Shown here one piece after another: positions 1 to 10,725 of a DNA stretch of 64,000 nucleotides. Source of the stretch: Clostridia bacterium (lineage in GTDB: Bacteria > Bacillota > Clostridia > Christensenellales > UBA1242); contig JAFVEA010000005.1 in NCBI GenBank assembly GCA_017478185.1, positions 1 to 64,000 on the forward strand, written 5' to 3'. Both the position numbers and the translations under genes were made by a program. Every line of letters begins with the position of its first letter. The stretch's first letter is position 1. Below the pieces are notes generated by a model. The model saw only the letters and a list, made by a program, of their open reading frames with translations, was not told the DNA's origin and made no database searches.

Positions 1-1763
<1,763 letters not shown>

Positions 1764-2042
1764 GTATACGTCGATTTGGCTATATGTATGTTTACATATA
1801 ATTTTGCTTACTGACATATCAATATAAAATTGATATTGTTAGCATTCGTTAATTCTAAAAGTTTATTGTTAATAAAACTTAGCATAAATTGTAATCTTTG
1901 TGAAATTGCATATTACACTATCATTTATTATAGAATATTTGTATATAAGATTTCATCAGTTTCTTAATATACTATGCAGTTGTCAATGTTCTATTCATAA
2001 CCAACGGTTATGGCATCATCCCCGTTTGGATGATACGATGTT
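1764..2042 (-). other. 23S rRNA leader region
   Basis: This is an AT-rich transcribed leader of about 270 nt between the promoter and the 23S 5' end. It contains two small hairpins near the expected transcript start: ATCATCC paired with GGATGAT (2015-2034) and ATAACC paired with GGTTAT (1997-2011). A third AT-rich hairpin near 1780-1802 may form part of the 23S processing stem. No tRNA and no 16S remnant is visible. Confidence 0.6.
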
Positions 2043-2071
2043 ATTATACTGAATTATTATAATCAAGTCAA
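2043..2071 (-). promoter_or_regulatory. Sigma-A promoter of the free-standing 23S gene
   Basis: On the minus strand a -35 box TTGACT (2066-2071) lies exactly 17 nt from a -10 box TATAAT (2043-2048). This is one mismatch from the housekeeping consensus. Transcription should begin near 2036. Confidence 0.8.
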
Positions 2072-2321
2072 CAACTTTTTAAAAATATTTTTAAATTTTT
2101 GCCATTTTTTGCCAAAAAACCCCTTATTTTATAACACTCTACCGTGTGTGTCGTGGTTTTTTACCCATTTTTAATCGGTTTTAGTGACTTTTGGTGATAT
2201 AATTTTAAATTATATTTATATTATTTTAAACCTATATATATATACTTATATATAATAAGAGGTTATATAAGTTTATACATTATTATATAATGTGATTTTT
2301 AAAACTCTTTTAACATAAGTG
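2072..2321. other. AT-rich intergenic region, no gene seen
   Basis: This is the rest of the 558-base gap between the 23S gene and the lipoprotein gene. It is dominated by A/T tracts and TATA runs. No open frame with a ribosome binding site and no RNA gene was recognised. Confidence 0.5.
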
Positions 2322-4727
2322 CTAAAAATAAAAAAGAGCTTTAAAGCTCTTTTTTTGTTCGCGAACAAGTAAGTATGTTTTATATTCTGAATCTTTCACG
2401 TCATATATATATCTGCTCCAATTACTATCTATTGCATTATCAAAATTTTGATAATAATTCCAAGCAACTCTTATTTCCAAATAATTTAAATCATTGTTTG
2501 TGTATTCAGAATTTAAATTTGCAATAAGAGTGGACATATATGTTCCATTATCACCATTATTTATAGTATTATTTTCTATATAATAACTATATGTTGTTCC
2601 ATTTAACTTAAATGTGTTATCTTTACTAAAATAAGGATAATTTGCTCCACTTAAAGTGTGTTTTTGAGGCCAACTTTCTGAGTGTTTTCCATCATTTGCT
2701 ACTAAGAAATATCTGTGAACCAAGGTTTCTTTGTCTGTTTCAGATAATGTTATATCATTCCAAGTGCAATCCACCATATAATATGTGTATTTTTCAGTTT
2801 CTTCGTCATAAATTCCAGCATAATTCCAAGCGTGAGATTCGCCTGAAGCATTTCCTATAACCTTATAAACCTCAAGCCCTGCCATATTTGATAAAAGTGA
2901 ATATGCTTTTGAAATTCCGTCACAAACTGCCTGACCATTATCTAAAAACATTCCTTCAAGATAAAAACCTCTATAATTTTGAACACCCTCTTCGCTTGAA
3001 CGAGAACTTAAGTTGTAATCATATTTGCTTGTATAACAAACCCAGTCAAAAATAGCTAATAATTTTTGCTCTTGTGTCATGTTGTCATCAATAATGCCTA
3101 AACTATCTTCTGTTCCAACCAAAACATCAATAGCTTTTTCCCAAATTGTCTTTGCTGGGCTATCACCAACAAAAATTGGATAATATCCAGCTTGAACAGC
3201 CAAATATAGCTGGTCACTGGTGTAAACATTTAGTGTTTTATCTTTTTTACTCAAAATTGGAAGAGCTGTTTTGGTTTTATTTGTAATTTCTTCTTCATCA
3301 ACAGAATATCTTTTTGCGTCATTTTCAGCTAAATTTGAATAACTTAAAATTTTGTTATAAACAGTTTGCTCTTTGTTGCTGTTTGTTCCATTTATGTCTG
3401 TTGTTGCAATTTTTAGTGGATTTGCTAGAGTTTTATAACTAAATGTGCAAGTGATTCTTCCTTCTGAATCAGCACTTTTTGTTATTCCAATACTTTTGGT
3501 TTCAGCATAGCTTTCACTAGCTTTGTTAACAAAATTCCCGTTTATAAAAGTTCCGCTGCCGGAAACAAAATCTTGATAGAAAACAACATCTTTTATTCTG
3601 TTTGCATTAGCAAAATAAATTAAAGTGTTTAACTCTTCTTGTGTGTTAACATAAAAGTCAAACGTTTCATCTCCGCAAAGTTTTGAATATGGATTTGATA
3701 ATTGAATATCTCCATAATTAGCTGACCCTAAAGCCTTTCCATAATAGATTTTTCCATCTGAAAAAGCTGAAGCAGAATAAGATGCCTCATTAGATAAAGC
3801 TTGCACATAAATAATTTGAATATCTGTGTTTTGCGCTCCTGCATTTTTGTTTAGTGTTGGTAAATCATTTTTTGGAATTATGAATGTTGGGTCACCACTT
3901 GCTGGAGCTGGTATTTCATATTTTTTACTTGAGCCAAACAAACTTAAAACATACCCAGAAGCATTTCCAACAGTAGAACATTTTACAATAAAATCGTCAC
4001 CATTTATATAAACATTTTTAGTAGCTTCATCTTTATCATCTTCAATTGTTGGAGCAAACAATGGAACCACTTTTGTGTATGATTGTTCTTCTGTATAGCC
4101 TGAGGTTGAAATTGTTTCATCATCATCAACTTTGTTTGCTTGTATGCAAAATTTATATTCACCAGCAGAAGTTAAATATTCAGATAAATCCACATTAAAG
4201 TCAATTTTATCCCCAGCTTTAATGTCAACATAGTTTATATTTGAATTTAACACACCTTCTTCATCAAAATCTGGGCCATCAATTTGTATTGTGTAAGTAG
4301 AAGCGAACATAACGCTTGTCCATGTTGCCCACAAAGAATTTGTGCCCTCTTTTAAAGCAAAATCACTTGGCGCAGCAAAATCCCCAACAGTAAACTCTAT
4401 TTCATTTGAAAATTCAGAGTTATTTCTTATAAGTGAAGTTGTTGTTGCCCTAACCTTAACACTCCAATCCCCCGGCTTAACATAATTTGAAAGGTTTATT
4501 TTTGTGTCGGTTATTGTGAGAGTCTGTTCATCTCCATTATTTTTTAAAACAACCTCATACCCACTGGCACTAACAACTTTGTCCCAGCTTATATAGGCTC
4601 CCCTTTTTGATATGCTTGGCGTGTCTAAAGTAAAAATACACGCCGAAAACAAAAACATTGAAAATATTGTTAAAACGCTTAACAATAAAATCATTTTAAA
4701 ATTTTTCTTTATTTTTACACTTTCCAT
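2322..4727 (-). CDS. Secreted lipoprotein with FN3-like and transglutaminase-like domains
   Basis: This 801-residue protein has a lipoprotein signal peptide: a basic start, a hydrophobic stretch, then FSAC with the lipid-modified Cys near residue 30. It should be anchored outside the membrane. Two or more fibronectin-III-like modules follow (first at about 35-115). The C-terminal third holds a transglutaminase/protease-like core with the Cys in VCDG, the His in ESHAWN and the Asp in DCTWND, all in the expected order, so it may be an active cysteine peptidase or cross-linking enzyme. The native substrate is unknown. No ribosome binding site precedes the ATG; a TATACT box ends 6 nt before it, which suggests a leaderless mRNA. 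The final residues are encoded by a terminator hairpin. The domain calls are firm; the role is inference. Confidence 0.8.
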   Translation of the reverse strand: MESVKIKKNFKMILLLSVLTIFSMFLFSACIFTLDTPSISKRGAYISWDKVVSASGYEVVLKNNGDEQTLTITDTKINLSNYVKPGDWSVKVRATTTSLIRNNSEFSNEIEFTVGDFAAPSDFALKEGTNSLWATWTSVMFASTYTIQIDGPDFDEEGVLNSNINYVDIKAGDKIDFNVDLSEYLTSAGEYKFCIQANKVDDDETISTSGYTEEQSYTKVVPLFAPTIEDDKDEATKNVYINGDDFIVKCSTVGNASGYVLSLFGSSKKYEIPAPASGDPTFIIPKNDLPTLNKNAGAQNTDIQIIYVQALSNEASYSASAFSDGKIYYGKALGSANYGDIQLSNPYSKLCGDETFDFYVNTQEELNTLIYFANANRIKDVVFYQDFVSGSGTFINGNFVNKASESYAETKSIGITKSADSEGRITCTFSYKTLANPLKIATTDINGTNSNKEQTVYNKILSYSNLAENDAKRYSVDEEEITNKTKTALPILSKKDKTLNVYTSDQLYLAVQAGYYPIFVGDSPAKTIWEKAIDVLVGTEDSLGIIDDNMTQEQKLLAIFDWVCYTSKYDYNLSSRSSEEGVQNYRGFYLEGMFLDNGQAVCDGISKAYSLLSNMAGLEVYKVIGNASGESHAWNYAGIYDEETEKYTYYMVDCTWNDITLSETDKETLVHRYFLVANDGKHSESWPQKHTLSGANYPYFSKDNTFKLNGTTYSYYIENNTINNGDNGTYMSTLIANLNSEYTNNDLNYLEIRVAWNYYQNFDNAIDSNWSRYIYDVKDSEYKTYLLVREQKKSFKALFYF
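2331..2357 (-). terminator. Terminator inside the 3' end of the lipoprotein gene
   Basis: A perfect palindrome AAAAAGAGCTTTAAAGCTCT followed by a T run lies within the last ten codons of the upstream minus-strand gene, whose stop codon is at 2322-2324. The palindrome could act in both directions, but its place just before the 23S promoter suggests it insulates the rRNA unit. Confidence 0.7.
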
Positions 4728-4733
4728 ACAATT

Positions 4734-4739
4734 AGTATA
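4734..4739 (-). promoter_or_regulatory. -10 box 6 nt before the lipoprotein ATG (possible leaderless start)
   Basis: TATACT on the minus strand is separated from the ATG (4725-4727) by six bases, so the predicted transcript would begin at the ATG. The -35 match is weak (TTTTAA at 17 nt spacing). No Shine-Dalgarno sequence is present. Confidence 0.4.
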
Positions 4740-4800
4740 ACATATATTTTTAAAAATTAAAAATAAATTTTATAAATTTTATTTAAATTATTATAATTTT

Positions 4801-4841
4801 AGATTGCCACGGAGCTAAAGCCTCCACCGCAATGAGGTGGT
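4801..4841 (+). repeat. Intergenic ATTGCCACG...CGCAATGA repeat, copy A
   Basis: The segment starts ATTGCCACG and closes with CGCAATGA, the same core as two copies near 62.6 kb. It contains small stems (GGAG/CTCC and CCACC/GGTGG). Such GC-richer islands inside AT-rich spacers are typical of dispersed intergenic repeats. Confidence 0.6.
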
Positions 4842-4849
4842 GTGTTATT

Positions 4850-4889
4850 ATAAAAAAATAAAAGCCTTGCCCAAAAGGCAAGACTTTTA
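4850..4889 (-). terminator. Terminator of the str operon after tuf
   Basis: Just after the tuf stop codon the minus strand forms the stem GTCTTGCC/GGCAAGGC with a loop TTTTG-like centre, followed by a run of T. It ends the rpsL-rpsG-fusA-tuf transcript. Confidence 0.85.
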
Positions 4890-4905
4890 TCCAAAAACCA
4901 TTTTA

Positions 4906-6117
4906 TTATTTGATAATTTTTGAAACAACACCAGAACCTACAGTTCTTCCACCCTCACGGATAGCAAAACGAAGTCCTTCTTCAATAGCGATTGGTGTTA
5001 TAAGTTCAACGTTCATTTCAACATTGTCACCTGGCATAACAATTTCAACTCCAGCTGGGAGTGTTATTGTTCCAGTAACGTCTGTTGTTCTGAAATAGAA
5101 TTGTGGACGGTATCCTGAAACGAAAGGAGTACTTCTTCCACCCTCTTCTTTCTTTAATACATATACGCTTGCACTAAATTGAGTGTGAGGTGTGATTGTT
5201 TTAGGAGCACAAATAACTTGTCCTCTTTGAATATCCTTTCTCTCAATTCCACGAAGAAGAACACCAATGTTATCTCCAGCTTCTGCTTTGTCAAGAAGCT
5301 TTCTGAACATTTCAACACCAGTAATAACTGTGGTCTTTGTTGGACCCATTCCAACGATTTCAACAGTGTCTCCATTTTTAACAGTTCCTCTCTCAACACG
5401 ACCTGTTGCAACAGTTCCACGCCCAGTTATTGTGAAAACGTCTTCAACAGGCATTAAGAATGGTTTATCAACTGCACGAACTGGGTCTTTGAAATAGTTG
5501 TCAATAGCATCCATAAGTTCGAAAATACATTTGCTGTCTTCCCCATCAACGTTACCTTTTGTTGCAGCTTCTAATGCTTTTACAGCTGAACCAAAGATAA
5601 TTGGAGTGTTGTCTCCGTCAAATCCATACTCTGTTAAAAGGTCACGAAGTTCCATTTCAACCAACTCAAGAAGTTCATCTTTGTCAGCTGGTGGAAGTTG
5701 ATCAACCTTGTTAACGAATACAACGATTGATGGAACACCTACTTGACGAGCAAGCAAAATGTGTTCACGAGTTTGAGGCATAACACCATCGGTTGCAGCA
5801 ACAACCAAGATTGCTCCGTCCATTTGAGCAGCACCAGTAATCATGTTCTTTACGTAGTCTGCGTGTCCTGGACAGTCAACGTGTGCGTAGTGACGCTTTG
5901 CAGTTTCATACTCAACGTGACTTGTGTTGATTGTAATTCCTCTTTCTCTTTCCTCTTTTGTGTTGTCAATTGAAGCATAATCTCTTGCTTCAGCTAAACC
6001 TTTTACAGCTAATGTTGAGGTTATAGCAGCTGTCAATGTTGTTTTACCGTGGTCAACGTGTCCGATTGTACCAAGGTTAAAATGTGGTTTAGTTCTTTCG
6101 AATTTAGCTTTTGCCAT
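4906..6117 (-). CDS. tuf: Elongation factor Tu
   Basis: EF-Tu is the GTPase that carries aminoacyl-tRNA to the ribosomal A site. The 403-residue protein has normal length and all GTPase motifs: GHVDHGKT at 19-26, DCPGH at 81-85 and NKVD at 136-139, followed by the two beta-barrel domains. It is the last gene of the str operon, 37 bases after fusA, and is followed by a strong terminator. An AGGAG-type ribosome binding site precedes the ATG. Nothing unusual was seen. Confidence 0.99.
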   Translation of the reverse strand: MAKAKFERTKPHFNLGTIGHVDHGKTTLTAAITSTLAVKGLAEARDYASIDNTKEERERGITINTSHVEYETAKRHYAHVDCPGHADYVKNMITGAAQMDGAILVVAATDGVMPQTREHILLARQVGVPSIVVFVNKVDQLPPADKDELLELVEMELRDLLTEYGFDGDNTPIIFGSAVKALEAATKGNVDGEDSKCIFELMDAIDNYFKDPVRAVDKPFLMPVEDVFTITGRGTVATGRVERGTVKNGDTVEIVGMGPTKTTVITGVEMFRKLLDKAEAGDNIGVLLRGIERKDIQRGQVICAPKTITPHTQFSASVYVLKKEEGGRSTPFVSGYRPQFYFRTTDVTGTITLPAGVEIVMPGDNVEMNVELITPIAIEEGLRFAIREGGRTVGSGVVSKIIK

Positions 6118-6154
6118 AATTCTTCTAATCTCCTTATTTTAATTTTTTTGCCAA

Positions 6155-8230
6155 TTACTCGGCCTTAGTGCGTTGCCCAACAATTTTGTCAGCAATAAAT
6201 TTTGGAACTTCATCATAGTGCGAAAGCTCCATAATGAAGATGCCTCGACCTTGTGTTAAGCTACGCAAATCTGTTGCGTAACCAAACATCTCGGCAAGAG
6301 GTACAACGGCATTAATTGTCTGTTGACCGTTTTTAAGCTCCATATCACGAAGTTGTCCACGACGACGGTTGATATCACCCATAACATCTCCTAAATATTC
6401 TTCAGGAACTTCAACTTGGACTTTCATCATAGGTTCCAATAAAACGGGTTTTGCATTTTTTGCGGCTTCCTTGAAAGCCATACTTCCTGCAATTTTAAAC
6501 GCCATTTCACTAGAGTCTACTTCATGATAACTTCCATCAACTAATGTTACTCTGAAATCTACCATTTCGTATCCAGCAACAACTCCGTTCTGACGGGCTT
6601 CGTTAATTCCATCATTGATTGGTGCTATATATTCCTTAGGAATTGCTCCACCAACGATTTTGTCAACAAACTCGTATCCTTTTCCCGGTTCAAGTGGCTC
6701 CATCTCAATAACACAGTGACCATATTGACCTTTTCCACCAGATTGCTTGATGTATTTGCCCTCTTGACGAGTGCTTCCGCGGATTGTTTCCTTGTAGGCA
6801 ACCTGTGGCTTGCCCACAGTTACATCCACGTTAAACTCTCGCACAAGGCGGTCACGATATATATCAAGGTGAAGTTCACCCATACCGGCAATAATTGTCT
6901 GACCAGTTTCTTGGTCAGTGTAAGTTTTGAATGATGGATCTTCTTCCACAAAACGCAGAAGTGCTTGAACCATCTTTTCTTGAGCCTGCTTGTTTTTAGG
7001 CTCTATAGCTATTTTAATAACAGGGTCAGGGAAATTTATGCTCTCAAGAACAATTGGAGCTTTTTCATCACAAAGTGTGTCACCAGTTGTTGTGTCTTTA
7101 AGTCCAACAATGGCAGCAATATCACCCGCTCTAACTTCACTTATTTCTTGACGCTCATTACTATGCATTCTAATGAGCCTTGCAACTCTTTCTTTCTTTC
7201 CTTTTGTTGAGTTATAAACATAACTCCCGCTCTCTAAATGCCCACTATAAACACGGAAATATGTAAGCTTTCCGTATGGGTCTGTAACAACCTTAAATGC
7301 CAAAGCACTAAAAGGTTCATCATCACTAGGCTTTCTTTCGCCTTCTTGCCCATTTGGTAGTGTTCCTTTTATGGCAGGAATATCAAGTGGGCTTGGCATA
7401 TAGTCAACTATTGCATCCAAAAGCTTTTGAACACCTTTGTTTGCATAACTTGAACCACAACAAACTGGATTAAACTTAAGTTCAACAGTTCCTTTTCTAA
7501 GCCCACGCTTAATTTCTTCTTTTGTTAGCTCTTCACCGCCCAAATATTTTTCAAGCAACTCATCATCAACTTCAGCCACTGCTTCAACCATTTGGTCGTG
7601 ATATTTTTGAGCATCAGCTTTCATATTTTCTGGAATTTCTGTTATTTCCATTTCTTTGCCCAAGTCATCTTTATAGATAACGGCGTTCATCTCAACAAGG
7701 TCAACGATTCCAACAAATTCACTTGCGTGACCTATTGGAAGCTGAATTGGAACTGCTTTTGCTTGCAAACGATCTTTCATCATTTGAACAGCACGATAAA
7801 AATCAGCACCATTTAAATCCATCTTGTTGATGTAGGCAATTCTTGGAACACCATATTTGTTTGCTTGACGCCATACTGTTTCACTTTGAGGTTGAACTCC
7901 ACCTCTAGCGCAAAAAACAGCAACGGCACCATCCAATACTTTTAAACTTCTCTCAACCTCAATTGTAAAGTCAACGTGTCCTGGAGTGTCAATAATGTTT
8001 ATTTGACAATCTTTCCATTTTGTTGTTGTTGCAGCAGATGTTATGGTTATTCCTCTTTCTTGTTCTTGAACCATCCAGTCCATTGTTGCAGCACCTTCGT
8101 GAACTTCTCCAATTTTGTGAGTTTTTCCTGTATAATATAAGATACGCTCGGTTGTTGTGGTTTTTCCTGCATCAATGTGCGCCATAATTCCGATGTTTCT
8201 TACTTTATCTAGTGGAAATGTTCTTGCCAT
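6155..8230 (-). CDS. fusA: Elongation factor G
   Basis: EF-G is the translocation GTPase of the ribosome. The 691-residue protein has the G1 motif AHIDAGKT at 17-24, the switch and DTPGHVDF motifs, NKMD, and the C-terminal domains III-V ending in the usual region. The length is normal for the family. It sits between rpsG (24-base gap) and tuf in the classical str operon order. Confidence 0.99.
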   Translation of the reverse strand: MARTFPLDKVRNIGIMAHIDAGKTTTTERILYYTGKTHKIGEVHEGAATMDWMVQEQERGITITSAATTTKWKDCQINIIDTPGHVDFTIEVERSLKVLDGAVAVFCARGGVQPQSETVWRQANKYGVPRIAYINKMDLNGADFYRAVQMMKDRLQAKAVPIQLPIGHASEFVGIVDLVEMNAVIYKDDLGKEMEITEIPENMKADAQKYHDQMVEAVAEVDDELLEKYLGGEELTKEEIKRGLRKGTVELKFNPVCCGSSYANKGVQKLLDAIVDYMPSPLDIPAIKGTLPNGQEGERKPSDDEPFSALAFKVVTDPYGKLTYFRVYSGHLESGSYVYNSTKGKKERVARLIRMHSNERQEISEVRAGDIAAIVGLKDTTTGDTLCDEKAPIVLESINFPDPVIKIAIEPKNKQAQEKMVQALLRFVEEDPSFKTYTDQETGQTIIAGMGELHLDIYRDRLVREFNVDVTVGKPQVAYKETIRGSTRQEGKYIKQSGGKGQYGHCVIEMEPLEPGKGYEFVDKIVGGAIPKEYIAPINDGINEARQNGVVAGYEMVDFRVTLVDGSYHEVDSSEMAFKIAGSMAFKEAAKNAKPVLLEPMMKVQVEVPEEYLGDVMGDINRRRGQLRDMELKNGQQTINAVVPLAEMFGYATDLRSLTQGRGIFIMELSHYDEVPKFIADKIVGQRTKAE

Positions 8231-8254
8231 CTTCTTTCTCCTTATTTTTATATA

Positions 8255-8725
8255 TTAGTATTTAAAGTGAGCAAATGCTTTGTTTGCCTCAGCCATACGG
8301 TGAACTTCATCTTTTCTCTTAACGGCACCACCAGTGCTGTTGTAAGCGTCAAAAAGTTCTCCAGCGAGTCTGTTTTCCATTCCTCTTTCACCACGCTTTT
8401 TTGCAAACAAAACAATCCAACGGATTGCAAGTGTTTGTTTTCTTGCTGGCCTTACTTCAACAGGAACTTGATAACTTGCTCCACCAACCTTTCGTGGCTT
8501 TGTTTCCACCAAAGGCATAACATTTTCTAAAACTTTATCCAAAGCTTCCATTGCACTCAAGCCCGTTTTTTGTTCCAAAACATCCAAAGCATCATAAACA
8601 ATACTTTGACTAATACCCTTTTTTCCATCAATCATAACTTGGTTTATAAGTTTTGCAACAACCAAACTGTTATATTTTGGGTCAGGTAATATTTTACGAA
8701 CTGGTGCAGAATTTCTTCTTGACAT
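8255..8725 (-). CDS. rpsG: 30S ribosomal protein S7
   Basis: S7 is a primary assembly protein of the 30S head that contacts 16S rRNA and the E-site tRNA. The 156-residue protein starts with the conserved MSRR and keeps the basic core, including GGASYQVPVEV and RWIV. The length matches the family. It lies between rpsL (71-base spacer) and fusA. In many bacteria S7 represses this operon; whether the leader described here serves that purpose is not known. Confidence 0.99.
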   Translation of the reverse strand: MSRRNSAPVRKILPDPKYNSLVVAKLINQVMIDGKKGISQSIVYDALDVLEQKTGLSAMEALDKVLENVMPLVETKPRKVGGASYQVPVEVRPARKQTLAIRWIVLFAKKRGERGMENRLAGELFDAYNSTGGAVKRKDEVHRMAEANKAFAHFKY

Positions 8726-8796
8726 AGTGTTATTTTCCTCCTTATAGATTTGTTAGGGTTTGTGTCCAAACCAAATGATTTATATTTTCATAAATA

Positions 8797-9174
8797 TTAT
8801 GCTTTCTTTTCTTTCTTAGCACCATATCTACTTCTACCCTGATTGCGCTTTGCTACTCCTGCTGTGTCGAGCACTCCACGAATAACATGATAACGCACAC
8901 CAATTAGGTCAGGAACACGACCACCACGAACCAAAACAACAGAGTGTTCTTGAAGGTTGTGTCCAATACCAGGTATATACATAGTACTTTCTTGTCCGTT
9001 GCTTAATCTAACTTTTGCAATTTTACGAAGAGCTGAGTTAGGCTTTTTAGGTGTTGTTGTTGTAACAACAAAACAAACACCGCGCTTTTGTGGACAACCA
9101 TCTAAAAGTGGAGATTTTGACTTCTTCACTTTATCTTTACGACCATGTTTTATCAATTGATTAATTGTTGGCAT
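8797..9174 (-). CDS. rpsL: 30S ribosomal protein S12
   Basis: S12 sits at the decoding centre and affects accuracy. The 125-residue protein carries the hallmark [10 protein letters not shown] at 42-51, where residues linked to streptomycin response lie, and the later GVRYHVIRG block. It is the first gene of the operon. A strong AGGAGG site lies just before the ATG, preceded by a leader of nearly 190 nt. rpoB and rpoC, often found upstream of this operon, are absent here. Confidence 0.99.
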   Translation of the reverse strand: MPTINQLIKHGRKDKVKKSKSPLLDGCPQKRGVCFVVTTTTPKKPNSALRKIAKVRLSNGQESTMYIPGIGHNLQEHSVVLVRGGRVPDLIGVRYHVIRGVLDTAGVAKRNQGRSRYGAKKEKKA

Positions 9175-9200
9175 TTCATCCTCCTATAAAAATTTGCTTT

Positions 9201-9299
9201 GGAATTTTATCAACCCTATAAAAATTCCACCTGCCAAAAATAAGCCCTTAAGCCACTTTTAGCCTTCTTTATCGGATGATATGACACACTTTAATATCA
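9201..9299 (-). promoter_or_regulatory. Structured leader of the rpsL operon
   Basis: The 5' leader contains two clear hairpins. One pairs GGAATTTTAT with the complementary arm ending at 9228, about 20 nt before the ribosome binding site. The other pairs GATGATAT with ATATCATC around 9273-9299. Ribosomal protein operons often use such leaders for feedback control, but no known motif was recognised, so the regulatory role is inferred. Confidence 0.4.
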
Positions 9300-9368
9300 T
9301 CAAATAAAGGTTTATTTCAAATCCATTGATTTAAAATAAAATAGCTACAAGTTTATTGTAGTAAAAAA

Positions 9369-9397
9369 ATTGTAACAGAAAAAAGTTTGATTGTCAA
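9369..9397 (-). promoter_or_regulatory. Sigma-A promoter of the rpsL-rpsG-fusA-tuf operon
   Basis: The minus strand has a perfect -35 box TTGACA (9392-9397), a 17-nt spacer and the -10 box TACAAT (9369-9374). The predicted start is near 9362, giving a leader of about 190 nt before rpsL. Confidence 0.8.
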
Positions 9398-9509
9398 CAA
9401 TTTAAGGCAAAATTTCCGTAAATAAATTGTTTTGGTTCACCTAATTTTGTTTTTCTTTCTAAAAAACGCTTAAAAAATTCATTTTTTTAAAACACAAAAA
9501 AACAAAAAT

Positions 9510-9632
9510 TTATCAACATTTTATCAACTTATCCACATCAGGTTTTCGAAAATTTGTTCAAAACTTTTGTTCTAAAACCAAATTTTTTCAAAAATTGACC
9601 GAGTTATCCACATTTTTGAAAAGTTATCCACA
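9510..9632 (+). promoter_or_regulatory. DnaA-box cluster
   Basis: Three perfect DnaA boxes TTATCCACA lie at 9529-9537, 9604-9612 and 9624-9632. Two near matches precede them: TTATCAACA (9510-9518) and TTATCAACT (9521-9529). All five point the same way, next to an A/T-rich tract (9421-9509) and upstream of the rpsL promoter. The cluster should bind DnaA. No dnaA, dnaN or rpmH is nearby and gene orientation does not switch here, so a DnaA-responsive promoter or titration site is more likely than the replication origin. Confidence 0.65.
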
Positions 9633-9649
9633 CCAACTTATGCAAAATT

Positions 9650-10651
9650 TTAAATTGCTGATAAAACCATACTAAGTATATACCCCACAGTCATCACAAG
9701 CCCTAAAGAAAAGTAAATCCACCCTTTTTGTGAAAACTTTGAATTCTTTCTTCTAAGAAAAAATGTTAGCATTGTTAATAGTATTACCCCAACCATAAAA
9801 CTTAAGAAATAAAGTGTTTGTGTGTTGAATGAAAAAATTGTTCCCTTAAAGTAAAATATGTCGGTTAGAGTTAAAATCAACAAGTTGAACATACATGAAC
9901 CATATATATCATTTAATGCCATATTAAAGTTTTTAAGCCTTGTAAGTTCAAGGCAAGTTATAACCTCTGGCAAACTGGTTGCAACTCCCAAAAACAGTGC
10001 TCCCGCAATGCTGGAACCTATGTTATAACTTGTTGCTATGTGGTCAGTTACATAAGTTATTCCAACTGAAACTCCAACCAAAAAGATTGCACATAAAACA
10101 AACCATAAAGTTATTTGTTTTGTGCTCATTTTTGAAAATAATGTTTGTTTTTCAATCTCTGCTTCTTTTTCTATATCATCTTTCTTGCCAGACAAAATAA
10201 CAACAAAAACATAAAAAATCACAAAAACAATAGACAAAATGTTTATGTTTATAGCTGGAATAACTAAAGATATGTTAAAAATATTAAACACCAAAATTAT
10301 CAATGAAACAAAAAAACAAAGCAAAATAAGTGTTCCTGTGTTTTTTGAAAGAGTGCTTTTCTTCACTATATTAAACATTAACAGCATCGCTATTCCAATA
10401 ACAACAACATCAAAAAAATTTGAACCAATTATATTCCCAAAAGTCATATCTTGATTGCCTATCAAAAATATTGCTGTAAGCGATGTGATAAGTTCTGGCA
10501 AACTGGTAACTCCAGCAAGGAGTATGCCCCCTAAAAAACCACCAGACATTTTTGTTTTTTTGTCTAAAGTGTCAACAATTCTAGCCAAAACAATAGAAGA
10601 AAAAGTCATCGCAACAAGCAAGATAACATAAACTGGCCAAATCCACCACAT
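9650..10651 (-). CDS. Ca2+/Na+ antiporter family membrane protein
   Basis: The protein belongs to the Ca2+:cation antiporter family (YrbG type), which exchanges calcium for sodium across the cell membrane. About ten membrane segments form two inverted halves. Each half carries the family motif: GVTSLPE with GNIIGSN in the first and GVATSLPE with NDIYGSC in the second, including the acidic residues that bind the ion. An ATG at 10651 is preferred to an upstream TTG because a GAGGAGG ribosome binding site lies just before it. It has 333 residues, normal for the family. The exact ion specificity cannot be read from the sequence. Confidence 0.9.
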   Translation of the reverse strand: MWWIWPVYVILLVAMTFSSIVLARIVDTLDKKTKMSGGFLGGILLAGVTSLPELITSLTAIFLIGNQDMTFGNIIGSNFFDVVVIGIAMLLMFNIVKKSTLSKNTGTLILLCFFVSLIILVFNIFNISLVIPAININILSIVFVIFYVFVVILSGKKDDIEKEAEIEKQTLFSKMSTKQITLWFVLCAIFLVGVSVGITYVTDHIATSYNIGSSIAGALFLGVATSLPEVITCLELTRLKNFNMALNDIYGSCMFNLLILTLTDIFYFKGTIFSFNTQTLYFLSFMVGVILLTMLTFFLRRKNSKFSQKGWIYFSLGLVMTVGYILSMVLSAI

Positions 10652-10725
10652 TTTTTGCCTCCTCAAAAATAAAAGTCAATTTATATGTTATCAATTATTT
10701 TATGTTTAGTCAAGAAAAAACGCTT

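Noticed and set aside
9421..9632. Chromosomal replication origin at the DnaA-box cluster
   Set aside because: No dnaA, dnaN, gyrB or rpmH is nearby, genes on both sides are on the same strand, and a strand switch is expected at an origin. A regulatory or titration site is a safer reading.
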